Assembly (NCBI GenBank): GCA_003023405.1
Contig: PXST01000009.1
Location: 1-47,969, forward strand
DNA from: Halobacteriales archaeon SW_8_68_21
Lineage (GTDB): Archaea > Halobacteriota > Halobacteria > Halobacteriales > Haloferacaceae
Reading direction: 5' to 3'
DNA: 47,969 nucleotides
Positions within the stretch are counted from its first letter, which is position 1. Every line of letters begins with the position of its first letter. Below the pieces are notes generated by a model, which did not search any database, was not told the DNA's origin, and saw nothing but the letters and a program-made list of their open reading frames with translations. Positions 1 to 8,935 of this stretch are shown one piece after another. The position numbers were made by a program, and so were the translations under genes.

Positions 1-588
1 GGCGAGGCCTGCCGGTGGCAGGTGCTCTGTAAGGCGCCGTACCCGAACACGAACGACTCGCGGGTGGCCCGCCGGCTGGAGGACGGCCAGTGGGCGTGGT
101 ACTACCGGACGGCCCTGCGGACGGTCATCCAGGCCTGCGGCCGGGTCGTCCGGGCCCCCGACGACTACGGCGCGACCTACCTCGCCGACACCTCGCTGCT
201 CGACCTCTTCGAGCGCGCGAGGGCCGACATGCCGGCGTGGTTCGAGGCACAGGTCGACCGCACGAGCCAGCCGGAGCTACCCGGCTTCGACCCGGCGGCC
301 GCCGGCAATGCCGCGTCGAACGGGCCCACGACCCGAACGCCGGGCGGCCGCGGGCGGCGCAAGGTACTCGAACTCGCGGCGCGGACCGGTCCGGGACCGG
401 TGCCCGAGGCGGACGCCGACGTGACGGTCGTCGCCGACGCGGACGGTGCCCGGTTCCGGACCGGCGACCAGTCCGTCTCGCTCGCGGACCTGCGGCGCGA
501 GGCGGACGAGGAGCGTGCCGCGACCGACGACTCTGGAAGAAGGCGACCGAGCGCGACGTCGGAGGGTCGGGAGGTGACGCCGCCGTGA
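1..588 (+). CDS. C-terminal part of an XPD/Rad3-type ATP-dependent DNA helicase (5' end outside window)
   Basis: The reading frame is open from the first base, so the gene begins upstream. The visible part carries the helicase motif VI signature QACGRVVRAPDDYGA (about residues 38-52 of the fragment), followed by a short region typical of the end of the Rad3/XPD/DinG-like superfamily 2 helicases. After this the protein becomes low-complexity and acidic, with a basic patch PGGRGRRK, as is common at haloarchaeal helicase C-termini. The family unwinds DNA using ATP and usually carries an iron-sulfur cluster in its N-terminal half, which cannot be checked here. Its stop codon overlaps the start of the next gene by four bases (GTGA), so the two are probably co-transcribed. 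The family call is firm; the exact subfamily is not. Confidence 0.8.
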   Translation, partial: GEACRWQVLCKAPYPNTNDSRVARRLEDGQWAWYYRTALRTVIQACGRVVRAPDDYGATYLADTSLLDLFERARADMPAWFEAQVDRTSQPELPGFDPAAAGNAASNGPTTRTPGGRGRRKVLELAARTGPGPVPEADADVTVVADADGARFRTGDQSVSLADLRREADEERAATDDSGRRRPSATSEGREVTPP

Positions 589-2816
589 GCCGCGATTCGT
601 CGGGCGGGACGACTCGTCTCGCGACCCCGTCGGACGGCGAGGATCGGCGCGTCGCCGACCCGGCAGTCGTCGGCGTGGTCGTCGTCGCCGCGGCGTACCT
701 CGCGGTGTTCTTCCGGGTGACGAACATCGTCGGCGGGACGGCGCGCGTCGCCGCTGCCGTCGCGGTCGCCGGAGTGGGTGGGGTCGCGCTGGCGCGGGCG
801 GTCGGCGAGCGGACCGCGCTGGCGCTGGCCCTCGCGGCCCTCGTCGCCGGGCTGTTGGGATACCTCCTCGCGATCCCCGAGAGCCAGCGCGCGCTGTTCA
901 CCGTTCGGAGCGTCGCGCTGGACGTCCTCGCGCTGTCGACCGGCCTCTCCGTGTTGCGGCTGGCGCTCGCGGACGTCTGGGTACTCGCCGTGACACCGGT
1001 GCCGACGTTCCTCGTCGGCTACTTCGCCGGACGCGGCCGTCACGTCGCGGCCGCGCCCGCCGCTGGCGGGACCCTCGGGTTCCTCGTGCTCACCGGCGAC
1101 GCCGGCACGGGGGCGGTGGTCGCGGCGATGGTCGTCGCGAGCGCGACCGTCACCGTGGTCCCGGCGGGCGGGGCGGCACCGCTGGGGATCGACCGCGGCA
1201 CGGCGACGCTGGAGTCGAGCCTGAGCGGCGACGACGAGCTGACGGTCGTCGGGACGACGCGGCTCTCCCCGGAGGTGCGGTACACGATTGAGAGCCCGGT
1301 CGAACGGAACTGGCACACGGGCGCGTACGACACCTACACCGGTGACGGCTGGGTCAGGACCGGCGAGCGGTCCACCCTCGGCGGGTCGCTCTCCGCCCCG
1401 CCCGGCTCGACAGAGACCGCGTCCGTGTCTGTCGCCGCCGAGACCGAGTCGACCGCGCTGCCGGCACCGTGGAAACCGGTCTCTGCGTCTGATCCGGACG
1501 ACGGCGAGGTAAGCGTCGACGAGCGCGGCAGTCTCCGGCTCGCGGAACCGCTCGAACCGGGCGAGCAGGCGACCGTGGAGAGCCGCGTCCTCGACGCCGA
1601 TCCAGCCGACCTCCGGAACGCGAGCGCCGACTACCCGGCGGCGATCGAGGAGCGGTACACGCAGCTGCCGGAGAGCACCCCCGACCGCGTCGGCGAGCGG
1701 ACCGCGGAGATCACGGCGGCGGCGGACGCCGACTCGCCGTACGAGCGGGCGGCCGCGGTCGAGGCGTACCTACGCTCGGAGTACGACTACTCGCTGACCG
1801 TCGAGCGGCCCGAGGGCGACGTCGCCGACGCGTTCCTCTTCGAGATGGACGCCGGCTACTGCGTGTACTTCGCGACCACGATGGCGGCGATGCTCCGGTC
1901 GCAGGGGATCCCGACCCGGTTCGAGAGCGGCTACACCTCGGGCCAGCGGGTCGGCGAGGACGAGTACGTCGTCCGCGGGCAGAACGCCCACGCGTGGGTG
2001 TCCATCTACGTGCCGGACCATGGCTGGGTGGCGTTCGACCCCACCCCGTCCGACCCCCGCGACGAGGCCCGAGACACCCGGCTGGCGGAGGCGCGTGCCG
2101 ACGGAGCGGAGGACGTCGACACGGAGGCGTCCACGCCGAACCAGACCTTAGAGGCGGACACCGGAACCGTCCGGCCGGACGCGCTCGGCGGCGACGGCTC
2201 CGCGTCCGACGCGGACACGAACGGGTCGAGCGACCAAGCGACGGCGGACGCGAACGAGACGAACGGCTCTGCGGGCGTCTCGTCCGTCGACGTCTCACGG
2301 ATCGAAGGCGTGGAGACCGACGATATCCAACTCTCACGGATCGAAGGCGCGGAGGCCGACGACATCCAGCAGACCGGCGGCAGCGACGGCTCCGACGGGG
2401 GCGGACCCCTGCCGACGCCGAGCGCGGAGACGGCGATGTACTGGCTGCTCGTCGCCGCGCTCGCAGTCGCGGGCGCTCGTCGGGCCGGCGTGACGGACCG
2501 CGCGAGTCGCCGGATCGGACCGATCCTTCCGCGGCGGCGGCGCGACCCGACCGCGGACGCCGAGCGCGCGTTCACGGATCTCGAACGACTGCTCGCTGGT
2601 CGGTACCGCGAGCGACGACCGGGAGAGACGCCGCGGAGCTACGTCGATGCGGTCCGGACGCTTGGCGCGGACGAGCGCGTCGAGACCGTCGCGGCCGCCT
2701 ACGAGCGGGCCGCGTACGCCGGCTCGGTGACCCGCGCCGAGGCCGACGAGGCCCGCCGGACGGTCCGGCGGCTCGCGCTCGAACGAGCCCCGCTCATCGG
2801 GCGTTTCGTCCCCTGA
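585..2816 (+). CDS. Membrane-anchored transglutaminase-like protein (DUF3488 / transglutaminase / DUF4129 architecture)
   Basis: The GTG start at 585 overlaps the upstream stop; it gives 743 residues, the usual size for this family. Five or six hydrophobic helices fill roughly residues 25-190. An extracytoplasmic region follows, then a transglutaminase-like core with a visible Cys-His-Asp triad: Cys426 in AGYCVYF, His469 in NAHAWV and Asp485 in FDPTPSD. A Thr/Asp/Ser-rich linker holds two copies of a short repeat (SRIEGVETDDIQ and SRIEGAEADDIQ). One more membrane helix (about residues 615-632) precedes a cytoplasmic DUF4129-like tail. Relatives are often found beside MoxR ATPase and DUF58 genes; those are not next to this copy. 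The role is likely protein cross-linking or proteolysis at the cell surface, which is inferred only. Substrate unknown. Confidence 0.85.
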   Translation: MSRDSSGGTTRLATPSDGEDRRVADPAVVGVVVVAAAYLAVFFRVTNIVGGTARVAAAVAVAGVGGVALARAVGERTALALALAALVAGLLGYLLAIPESQRALFTVRSVALDVLALSTGLSVLRLALADVWVLAVTPVPTFLVGYFAGRGRHVAAAPAAGGTLGFLVLTGDAGTGAVVAAMVVASATVTVVPAGGAAPLGIDRGTATLESSLSGDDELTVVGTTRLSPEVRYTIESPVERNWHTGAYDTYTGDGWVRTGERSTLGGSLSAPPGSTETASVSVAAETESTALPAPWKPVSASDPDDGEVSVDERGSLRLAEPLEPGEQATVESRVLDADPADLRNASADYPAAIEERYTQLPESTPDRVGERTAEITAAADADSPYERAAAVEAYLRSEYDYSLTVERPEGDVADAFLFEMDAGYCVYFATTMAAMLRSQGIPTRFESGYTSGQRVGEDEYVVRGQNAHAWVSIYVPDHGWVAFDPTPSDPRDEARDTRLAEARADGAEDVDTEASTPNQTLEADTGTVRPDALGGDGSASDADTNGSSDQATADANETNGSAGVSSVDVSRIEGVETDDIQLSRIEGAEADDIQQTGGSDGSDGGGPLPTPSAETAMYWLLVAALAVAGARRAGVTDRASRRIGPILPRRRRDPTADAERAFTDLERLLAGRYRERRPGETPRSYVDAVRTLGADERVETVAAAYERAAYAGSVTRAEADEARRTVRRLALERAPLIGRFVP

Positions 2817-2835
2817 TCGTGGGGCTTCCCGACAC

Positions 2836-2844
2836 TATTTAATA
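2836..2844 (+). promoter_or_regulatory. TATA box of the aIF1 gene
   Basis: TATTTAATA lies about 30 bases upstream of the ATG at 2871, the spacing expected for archaeal TATA boxes serving a transcript with almost no leader. No Shine-Dalgarno sequence is visible before the ATG, consistent with leaderless initiation. Confidence 0.6.
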
Positions 2845-2858
2845 CGGGCGTCCTGTAG

Positions 2859-3164
<306 letters not shown>

Positions 3165-3283
3165 CCGTCACCTGAGCGTTCGCCGTCGAGCGCCGTCTCT
3201 CGAAACACGACCGTCGTCGTTTCTTTACAGACCACGTCGGACAGCGGCGGCTTCGGCGGACTCACGCGGGGTCGCCGGTGGGA

Positions 3284-4032
3284 TCAGAGGACGACCGCGA
3301 CCCGGCCGACGGCGAACGCCGCCGCCGCGAGGAACGTGCCGTACTTGAATCGGCGCTGCGCGGCGGCGGGGTCGACGAAGCTCTCGGAGGTCGCGTACAG
3401 CATGACAGCGTCGGCGACTGCGACGACCGCGAGGTACGCAGCGCCGAGCGTCCCGGAAAGGTACGGGAGCGGGCTGACGGCGACGGCAACCGCGAGGGCG
3501 GCCGCGCCGATCCACAGCGCGCGGCGTTCACCGATCGCGATGGGGAGGGTAGAGAGCCCCTCTCGGCGGTCGCCAGCCACGTCCTCGACATCTTTGATCA
3601 CCTCGCGGGTGAACGTCGACAGCCCGGCGAGGGCGGCGAGGACGAAGACGGCCCGGGGGTTTCCGACCGCGGCCCCGCCGAAGAGGAACGTCGAGCCGAC
3701 GAGGTAGGCGACCAGAGCGTTGCCGAGCCCGGGCGTCCCCTTGAACAGGCTCGTGTAGGTGACGAGGGCGACGAGGTTCACCGCGGCGATGCCGATCGAG
3801 AGCGGCGGGAGGGGAATCGCGGCGGCGACCGCGCGTCGATCTCGCGGTCGAAGTAGTCGTTGATCGCGTTGCCCGCCGCGACCGCAAAGACGGTCGTCGC
3901 GGCCGCGAGCGCCGTCTGGAGGCCGGCACCGTTCGCGCCCGCGACGAACGCGCCGGTCGCGGTGAGGGCCCCGGCGGCGACGCAGTTGCCGAGGCGCGCG
4001 AGCTCGACGATGCCACGGAGCGTGTCTCGCAC
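3284..4032 (-). pseudogene. UbiA-family prenyltransferase, interrupted by an internal deletion and frameshift
   Basis: The N-terminal part runs from a GTG at 4032 (TATA-like TTTATTT about 25 bases upstream) and contains GNAINDYFDREIDAR, the first Asp-rich motif of UbiA prenyltransferases. At about 3825-3845 the frame breaks. The rest continues in another frame from PLPPLSIGIAAVNLVALV through FTREVIKDVEDVAGDRREG (second Asp-rich motif) to the normal end. Haloarchaeal relatives have a block with NRPxRPIPRG and another helix just after the first motif; that block is missing here, so sequence is lost as well as frame. The 749-bp span is not a multiple of three. Relatives of this type make archaeal membrane lipids (geranylgeranyl transfer to geranylgeranylglyceryl phosphate), which would be essential. 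Either another copy exists or the lesion is an assembly error. Confidence 0.8.
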
Positions 4033-4168
4033 GTCGTCCGCGTACTTCCGCCCGCGAGAAATAAACGGTGCGGGATCGGTCTGGTGCGTCCGGAGGAACG
4101 CGTCGTCGTCGCGCCGGATCGCGGGAATCCGCCGAAGAATAGAACCGACTCCGTTCGTACCGACCCGC

Positions 4169-4364
4169 ATGTCCGACGCCGAGGCCGACGGCGACCGGGG
4201 TCTCCGGATCGACCTCGATGTCGCCCCCGTCGCCGAGGGCGGCTGTCCGATCGTCGCAGAGCGCGACGATGCCGCGGCGGTGGCGGTCAACGCGGTCGGC
4301 GACGACTGCGTCGTTGACGTGACGACGCCGGAGGGCGACGTGCGCCGCGGGACCGGCGAGCCGT
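4169..4364 (+). pseudogene. N-terminal fragment of an unidentified small haloarchaeal protein
   Basis: About 65 residues from the ATG at 4169 look like genuine acidic haloarchaeal coding sequence: LRIDLDVAPVAEGGCP, then AVNAVGDDCVVDVTTPEG. After about 4355 the same frame becomes Arg/Pro/Thr-rich antisense sequence of the convergent gene, so the 3' part of this gene appears to be missing. I do not recognise the family with confidence; the pattern suggests a small regulatory or substrate-sensing domain. It converges on the next gene with no intergenic space, and both lose their ends at the same place, which suggests one deletion spanning the junction. Confidence 0.45.
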
Positions 4365-4606
4365 TCGTTCGGCCGCGAGCGACTCCGCGGAGTACCGGGA
4401 CACCTCCGCGGCCGGACACACCCACACGTCGCGGGCGTACCACGCGAAGAGCTTGCTCGCCTCCTCGTGGGCGGCGTCGGCGCGGCGATCGTGCCGACGT
4501 GGCGGAGAGGGTCCGACTCCTCCTCGCGGAGGAACACCTCGAACCGGTGACCGTCGGCCGACCGCGGCCCGTCGGCGGCCTCGCTTCGGCTCGTCTTTTC
4601 GACCAT
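4365..4606 (-). pseudogene. Htur_1727-family radical-SAM-partnered small protein, frameshifted and 3'-truncated
   Basis: From the ATG at 4606 the protein starts MVEKTSRS, then HRFEVFLREEESDPLRHVG. After about 4497 the frame is lost and the continuation DAAHEEASKLFAWYARDVW followed by VCPAAEVSRY is found in a second frame. These blocks match my memory of the TIGR04031 family (Htur_1727 family, annotated as a radical-SAM-partnered candidate peptide). The normal tail after SRYSAESLAA is absent; the frame runs into the opposite-strand fragment. The only radical SAM genes in the window (cofG, moaA) are ordinary cofactor enzymes far away, so the partner enzyme is not visible. Function in the family is unproven. 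Confidence 0.6.
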
Positions 4607-4791
4607 ACCCCCGTACGGACGGTTTCCCGAACGAGGTTTCGCGCGTTCCCACGGCCGCAAAATCCGCCCGAACGGGTTCGGGCGGGGGCGAGCGGGTGGC
4701 TACTCGGAGGCGTGATCGAGAGGAGTGCGAGGACCGCGACGGCGGCGATCCCGCGTGAGAACGGTCCGCTACCGGAGTAGGGGAGAGCCGA

Positions 4792-5181
4792 TCAGATGAC
4801 GCGGTTCTGTAGGTAGTCGAGGTGTTTCGCGTTGTAGACGATCTTGACCTCGTCGGTGGCCGGACTCCCGATACAAGTGAGCCGGACGTCCTTCTCTTCG
4901 ACTTCCTCGTCGGAGAGGATCTGTTGCATGTCCATGTCGATGTCGCCCTTCTTGACGATGGACGCACAGTTCGCACACGCACCGGCGCGGCACGAGAAGG
5001 GCCAGTCGTAGCCCTGCGCCTCGGCGGATTCGAGGATGTACTCGCTCTGGTTGACTTCAAGCGTGCCGTAATCCTCTTCGTCGAGGCCGGCGTCGGCGGC
5101 CGCCTCGAAGAGGTCGTCGTCGTCCATCGACCAGCCGTGATCGTCGAGCACTTCGTAGTTGAGGTATTCAACTGTTGGCAT
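4792..5181 (-). CDS. fdx: Halophilic 2Fe-2S ferredoxin
   Basis: The protein has 129 residues from the second of two adjacent Met codons ([11 protein letters not shown]). The plant-type 2Fe-2S ligands are all present: Cys64, Cys69 and Cys72 in CRAGACANC, and Cys103 in RLTCIGSP. The N-terminal acidic insertion (residues about 8-40, rich in Asp/Glu) is the hallmark of the haloarchaeal ferredoxins that accept electrons from 2-oxoacid:ferredoxin oxidoreductases. The C-terminus [11 protein letters not shown] is also characteristic. Single-gene transcript; a weak TATA-like stretch lies near 5209-5216. Intact, unlike its neighbours at lower coordinates. Confidence 0.95.
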   Translation of the reverse strand: MPTVEYLNYEVLDDHGWSMDDDDLFEAAADAGLDEEDYGTLEVNQSEYILESAEAQGYDWPFSCRAGACANCASIVKKGDIDMDMQQILSDEEVEEKDVRLTCIGSPATDEVKIVYNAKHLDYLQNRVI

Positions 5182-5388
5182 CACCTATCTGTTGGGGACG
5201 CACGTCATTAGGCTTTGCTGTTCCCCGCCTATCGTCCCCGGGGGAATGGGCCGCGCGACCGAACACGTTCGACCGGCTGCGGGGGTTCCGACGGCCGCCG
5301 AGGCGGGTCGCGGGGACGCGACGACTCGCACCGGGCCGCGATCGACCGAGTGACAGCTCGTTATCACGATTGATACGGCGCGAGTAAC

Positions 5389-5397
5389 AATAAATAG
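5389..5397 (+). promoter_or_regulatory. TATA box of the cheF-like gene
   Basis: AATAAATAG sits about 28 bases before the ATG at 5421. The spacing predicts transcription starting at or very near this ATG, which is why it is preferred over the in-frame GTG at 5415. Confidence 0.55.
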
Positions 5398-5420
5398 CGT
5401 ACGGCGCTCAGGTCGTGTCG

Positions 5421-6293
5421 ATGGAGGAGTCCGCCGTCGCCGACTTCGTCGGCCGCGTTCACGCCGCGAGCCTACAGACCGACGAGCCGGCGACCGGTCG
5501 CGTACTCCTGAGCCAGCGACGGCTGGTCCTCGCGACGGACGACGGGAAAGAGACGGTCCCGCTCTCGCAGGTGTTCGATGTCGTCGTCGGCAGCGTCCCC
5601 GGCGACCTGCGCTCCTTTTTCAACGACAGCGTCACGGTCGCGTACGAGCGCGACGGCTCGCGGCGGTCGGCGCTCGTGGAGGGCGAGCCCGAGGACATGG
5701 ACCGCTTCGTCAGGCTGCTGTTCACGGTGCTGTTGCGGAACGTCACCGTCACCGTGCGGCACCCGGCGAAGGTCGGCGGCCGCGTCACGGACGCGGGCGA
5801 CCACCGCGCCTCCGTGACGGTGTCGCCGGGCGAGATACGGTTCGGCGACTGTCCAGAGCCGTTCGCGGTCGACCTCTCGGCGGTGATCGACTACGAGCGC
5901 ACGGACCGCACCCTCGGCGGGAAAAAGCGCCCCGTGCTGGTCTTCCGGCACGTCGACGGCGACGACCGCACGGTCACGTCGATCACGACCGTGCCGAACA
6001 AGCGGGTTCTCAACATCCTCGGCCGGTACATCAAGATCGAGTACGACGAGGCGATGGAGGATCTCGACTCGTTCGACCCGACCGAGGAACAGATGGAGAT
6101 CCTCGTCTCCATCTACTCCGGCGGCGGCGAGGCGACCATCGCCGACGTGGTCACCGGCGACGTCACCCAGACGTCGATGATCCTCGACACGCTGCGCGAG
6201 GCCGACCTCGTCGCGGACGGCGAGAGCGGCGCGGCGCTCACCCGTAAGGGGCAGATTGTCATGAGTTCCTATCTTGAGTCGGTCAACGCGTAG
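5421..6293 (+). CDS. CheF-family taxis adaptor protein
   Basis: A 290-residue protein (or two residues longer from the GTG at 5415) resembling archaeal CheF (DUF439), which links CheY and the Che system to the archaellum. The N-terminal half begins with the GRVLLSQRRLVLA strand pattern and a central part contains KKRPVLVFRHVDGDD. The C-terminal segment from EEQMEILVSIYSGGGEA to the end looks like a winged helix and matches the end of CheF proteins (LTRKGQIVMSSYL). No other che or arl genes are in the window, so this may be a detached paralogue; the role in taxis is inferred from family resemblance. Confidence 0.7.
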   Translation: MEESAVADFVGRVHAASLQTDEPATGRVLLSQRRLVLATDDGKETVPLSQVFDVVVGSVPGDLRSFFNDSVTVAYERDGSRRSALVEGEPEDMDRFVRLLFTVLLRNVTVTVRHPAKVGGRVTDAGDHRASVTVSPGEIRFGDCPEPFAVDLSAVIDYERTDRTLGGKKRPVLVFRHVDGDDRTVTSITTVPNKRVLNILGRYIKIEYDEAMEDLDSFDPTEEQMEILVSIYSGGGEATIADVVTGDVTQTSMILDTLREADLVADGESGAALTRKGQIVMSSYLESVNA

Positions 6294-6414
6294 GTCGACG
6301 CGTAGCTGCCCAGAACCGCTCCCTTGCGAGCGCCCCGCTCCGCCCGCTTGGAGTCCGGTCTCGGGTCGACCGTGCGGGGGAACCTTCATGTCTGTGTAAC
6401 CGTAGGTATCTCTC

Positions 6415-7326
6415 ATGACAGACGATGACCACCGCGGCGACGCGACGCCGCTCGACGCCGTGGTCCGCGAACGAGGAATCGGTTCGCCCGCGGGGGCGGG
6501 AGGCTCGCCCGGGGGTGAGACGGCAGCGGGCGACGCAGACGGGTCGGGGCCGCGAGTCGCTCGCGTCCCGGAGACCCACGACCACGACACGTTCTCCGTC
6601 GACGGGATCGACACCGACCGCCGGGAGGGGCTTCTGGAGGCGGTCCTCCGCGACGTCGACGGCGTCAGCGACGCGTCGGCGACGCGGCGCAACGGGACGG
6701 TAGGCGTCCACCACGGCCCGTCGCTGTCTCGCGGCGCGCTCCGCGAGCTACTCGAGGAGTGCGGGTTGGTCGTCGCGTCCGGCGACGGCGCGTTCGAGGC
6801 GCGGCGCGCCTCGCAGTTCGCGTCCGCCCGGGTCGCGGTCGCGGTCCTGTTCGGCCTGATGGTCGCGACGCCGTACATCGCGGTGCTGTACCCGACGCGC
6901 GTCGAGTGGCTGTTCTACGACCCCGTGACGGTCCAGTATCTTCAGTCGATCCTCGACTCGCAGATGGCGACGCACTTCTTCGTGAACCTCGGCGCGCTCT
7001 CCGGGGTCGCGTTCCTCGTCGCCTGCGGGCCGATTATCCGCCGCGCGGCCGCGGCGACGCGCGACGGCCGGTTCACCAACGAGAGCGCGTTTGCCGGTGG
7101 CGTCGTCGCCCTCTACGGCTACAGCACGCTGTCCGCGTTCACCGGTCTCGGCGGCGCGGTCCACTACGACCTAGTCGCGTACGCGGTCGTCGTCGCGGCG
7201 CTGTGGACGCAGTTCGGCGTCACGGACACCGCGGTCGACCCCGCGACGAACGACGAAACCGCGGCAAAGGACGCTCCGAACGGCGAGACCGACGAGCCGG
7301 TCGCGATGACCGACGGCGGCCGCTGA
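6415..7326 (+). CDS. Membrane protein with an N-terminal metal-binding-like (HMA-like) domain
   Basis: A 303-residue protein. Residues 1-50 are disordered, Gly/Asp-rich. A ferredoxin-like domain follows (about 55-120: DTFSVDGIDTDRREG, then LEAVLRDVDGVSDA) that resembles the heavy-metal-associated domain of P-type ATPases but lacks the CxxC metal pair. Four hydrophobic segments follow (about 138-158, 193-212, 228-245 and 250-268) and then an acidic tail. It looks like the front end of a copper ATPase without the ATPase core, a type seen as a conserved hypothetical in Halorubrum-like genomes. A function in metal handling is a guess. A weak TATA-like sequence precedes it near 6397. Confidence 0.65.
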   Translation: MTDDDHRGDATPLDAVVRERGIGSPAGAGGSPGGETAAGDADGSGPRVARVPETHDHDTFSVDGIDTDRREGLLEAVLRDVDGVSDASATRRNGTVGVHHGPSLSRGALRELLEECGLVVASGDGAFEARRASQFASARVAVAVLFGLMVATPYIAVLYPTRVEWLFYDPVTVQYLQSILDSQMATHFFVNLGALSGVAFLVACGPIIRRAAAATRDGRFTNESAFAGGVVALYGYSTLSAFTGLGGAVHYDLVAYAVVVAALWTQFGVTDTAVDPATNDETAAKDAPNGETDEPVAMTDGGR

Positions 7327-7373
7327 CGCGGTTTCGAACCCGTGCGGTCGCGGCACGCGGTTACGGATTTTCG

Positions 7374-7872
7374 AGGAGAAAGCCCCGCCGTCCATGGCGG
7401 GGATGAATCCGACAACTCGGGATGTAACCCACCGTCCGATAGCCGGCTGGGAGTTCTGTCCCGAATCACTAAGTTCGGCCCTCCCGTACCAGTGAGTGAG
7501 GGCGTTCCCTCGTTGGCGAACGCGGTCTTCGACCGCACCACCGCTTTGCGGTGACTCGCCGCGTGGTAACAAACCGGAGAACCACTCCGCCACGTCCCGG
7601 CTCACGGGTCGGACGCGAATGGCGGTACCCAGCAGGCTGAATACCCTGCCGTGGAGCGACGAGCGGTATTCGTCGCATCGAAACGCCCGGCGCGTCCGGG
7701 TGGGAAGGCCCGTTTGACCGGGCTGTATGCGCTGGAACGCACTCCCTCGGTCACAATTGGGAGGCCACCGTTGAACGCCCCACGCGAAAGCGTCCTTGAG
7801 GGCCGAGGAAACGCGCAACCGTGAACTCCCCTTCGGGGAATCCCCGCCGTTCACGGCGGGGAGGAGGTCAAG
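7374..7872 (+). mobile_element. Non-coding IS200/IS605-like element (tnpB-derived relic or MITE) with hairpin ends
   Basis: About 500 bp without a credible gene. Both ends carry near-identical GC hairpins: CCCCGCC/GGCGGGG at 7383-7402, and CCCCGCCG/CGGCGGGG at 7842-7861 followed by AGGAGGTCAA. The right part (from about 7700, including GTTGAACGCCCCACGCGAAA, a small CCCC-TTC-GGGG hairpin at 7828-7838 and the terminal hairpin) matches what I remember as the conserved non-coding 3' region downstream of haloarchaeal tnpB genes, that is, the region of the guide (omega/reRNA) RNA. No TnpB zinc-ribbon or RuvC motif is present. It may be a deletion derivative, a MITE mobilised in trans, or a leftover guide RNA. 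Exact ends are uncertain. Confidence 0.55.
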
Positions 7873-7924
7873 GGTTCCCGCGCTCCGTGTTTTCCGACCA
7901 GCCGAGCCGTACGGCCCCGACCGA

Positions 7925-8709
7925 CTACTCTGCGGTCTGTTCGCTCCCCGCGACCGGCGTCCCGTCTTCGTCGACCGCGACGACGCCTTCGGCGGTGACC
8001 TCGTCGCCGACGGCGAGGGTGTCCCCCCACGAGCGCTCCTCGACGACGGTGTTGACCATCAGCCGGAAGTCGTGGTCAAATCGGTCGCTCTCTGTCCACT
8101 CCGGAAGCGTCTCGCGGCGGCGGCGGAGGAACGTCTCGCGGAACCCCTCGATCTCGACGCCCGTGTCCGGGTCGCGAGAGGGGACGACGCAGCGCTGACA
8201 CGGATTGACGCCGACCAGTTCGGTGTCGCCGACGGCGACGCGGACCCCCTTCCCGTGGTCGGCGAACAGCCGGTCCTCGAAGAACGCGGGGCAGTCGTCT
8301 ACCACGACGTTCGGCCGGAGCCGCCGCCGTATCTCCGTCGCGTCCGCGACCCCGTCGAACCACGACGCGACGGTCTCCAGCGTCGCTCGCGAGACGACCG
8401 TCGGGCCGTGCGCGGCGCGGTCGTCCGGGAACCCGCCAGCGGGGTCGCGGACGAGGTCGACCGCGTAGCCGAGGTACTCGCCGGTCCAGTCGGCCAGCGC
8501 GTCGCCGTCGTCGGGGAGCGCGAAGGTCCGTTCGTCCGCGGGGGCGCGCTCCGTCTCCGGGAGGCCCGTTCGGGATCGACGCCGGCCTCGACGAGGGCGT
8601 ACGAGCGGTCGCCGCGGAGCGCGCCCGCGGGACCGATCGCGGCGCGGTCGACGGCGACGCCGTCACAGGACTTCAGCGGGTAGGCGACGAGTTCGGCGAC
8701 GCGTGTCAT
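7925..8709 (-). pseudogene. MOSC-domain protein with N-terminal beta-barrel, interrupted by deletion and frameshift
   Basis: The start at 8709 gives MTRVAELVAYPLKSCDGV, the classic MOSC_N opening, up to VEAGVDPERA at about 8565. The frame then changes and continues LPETERAPADERTFALPDDG, later AHGPTVVSRATLETVASWFD, RPNVVVDDCPAFFEDRLF and the MOSC block GVNPCQRCVVPSRDPDTG, which contains the conserved Cys. Relatives have an extra strand block between these two pieces (with residues like NGKR); it is missing. The 785-bp span is not a multiple of three. MOSC proteins handle molybdenum cofactor-bound sulfur or act as YiiM/MARC-like reductases. The rest of the gene has no stop codons, so the lesion is recent or an assembly artefact. 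Confidence 0.8.
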
Positions 8710-8935
8710 GGCGGACGTTCGTCGGGGCAGACAAAAAGCGATCGGCTGTCGGATGGCTGCTGTCACGCGGTTGCGCCTGTCTTTGTCGGGGTTCTCTCCG
8801 ACCTGCTCACTCGTTTCACTCTCCTTGGAGTCGGAGGCTCCACCCAAATCGTCTCATCCCTGTCTTGAGCGGCGTACGCGGGAGAGCATCGAGTATCATC
8901 GAGATGATGATAAGACTGGCGTCCGAACGGGAGGT

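Noticed and set aside
3284..4660. A single 458-residue minus-strand protein
   Set aside because: It joins the Htur_1727-family start, antisense of another gene and the UbiA end only because the frame has no stop; the parts belong to different genes.
5472..6878. A 468-codon minus-strand frame opposite cheF and the next gene
   Set aside because: Arg/Asp/Val-rich antisense typical of high-GC DNA; the plus strand has recognised proteins there.
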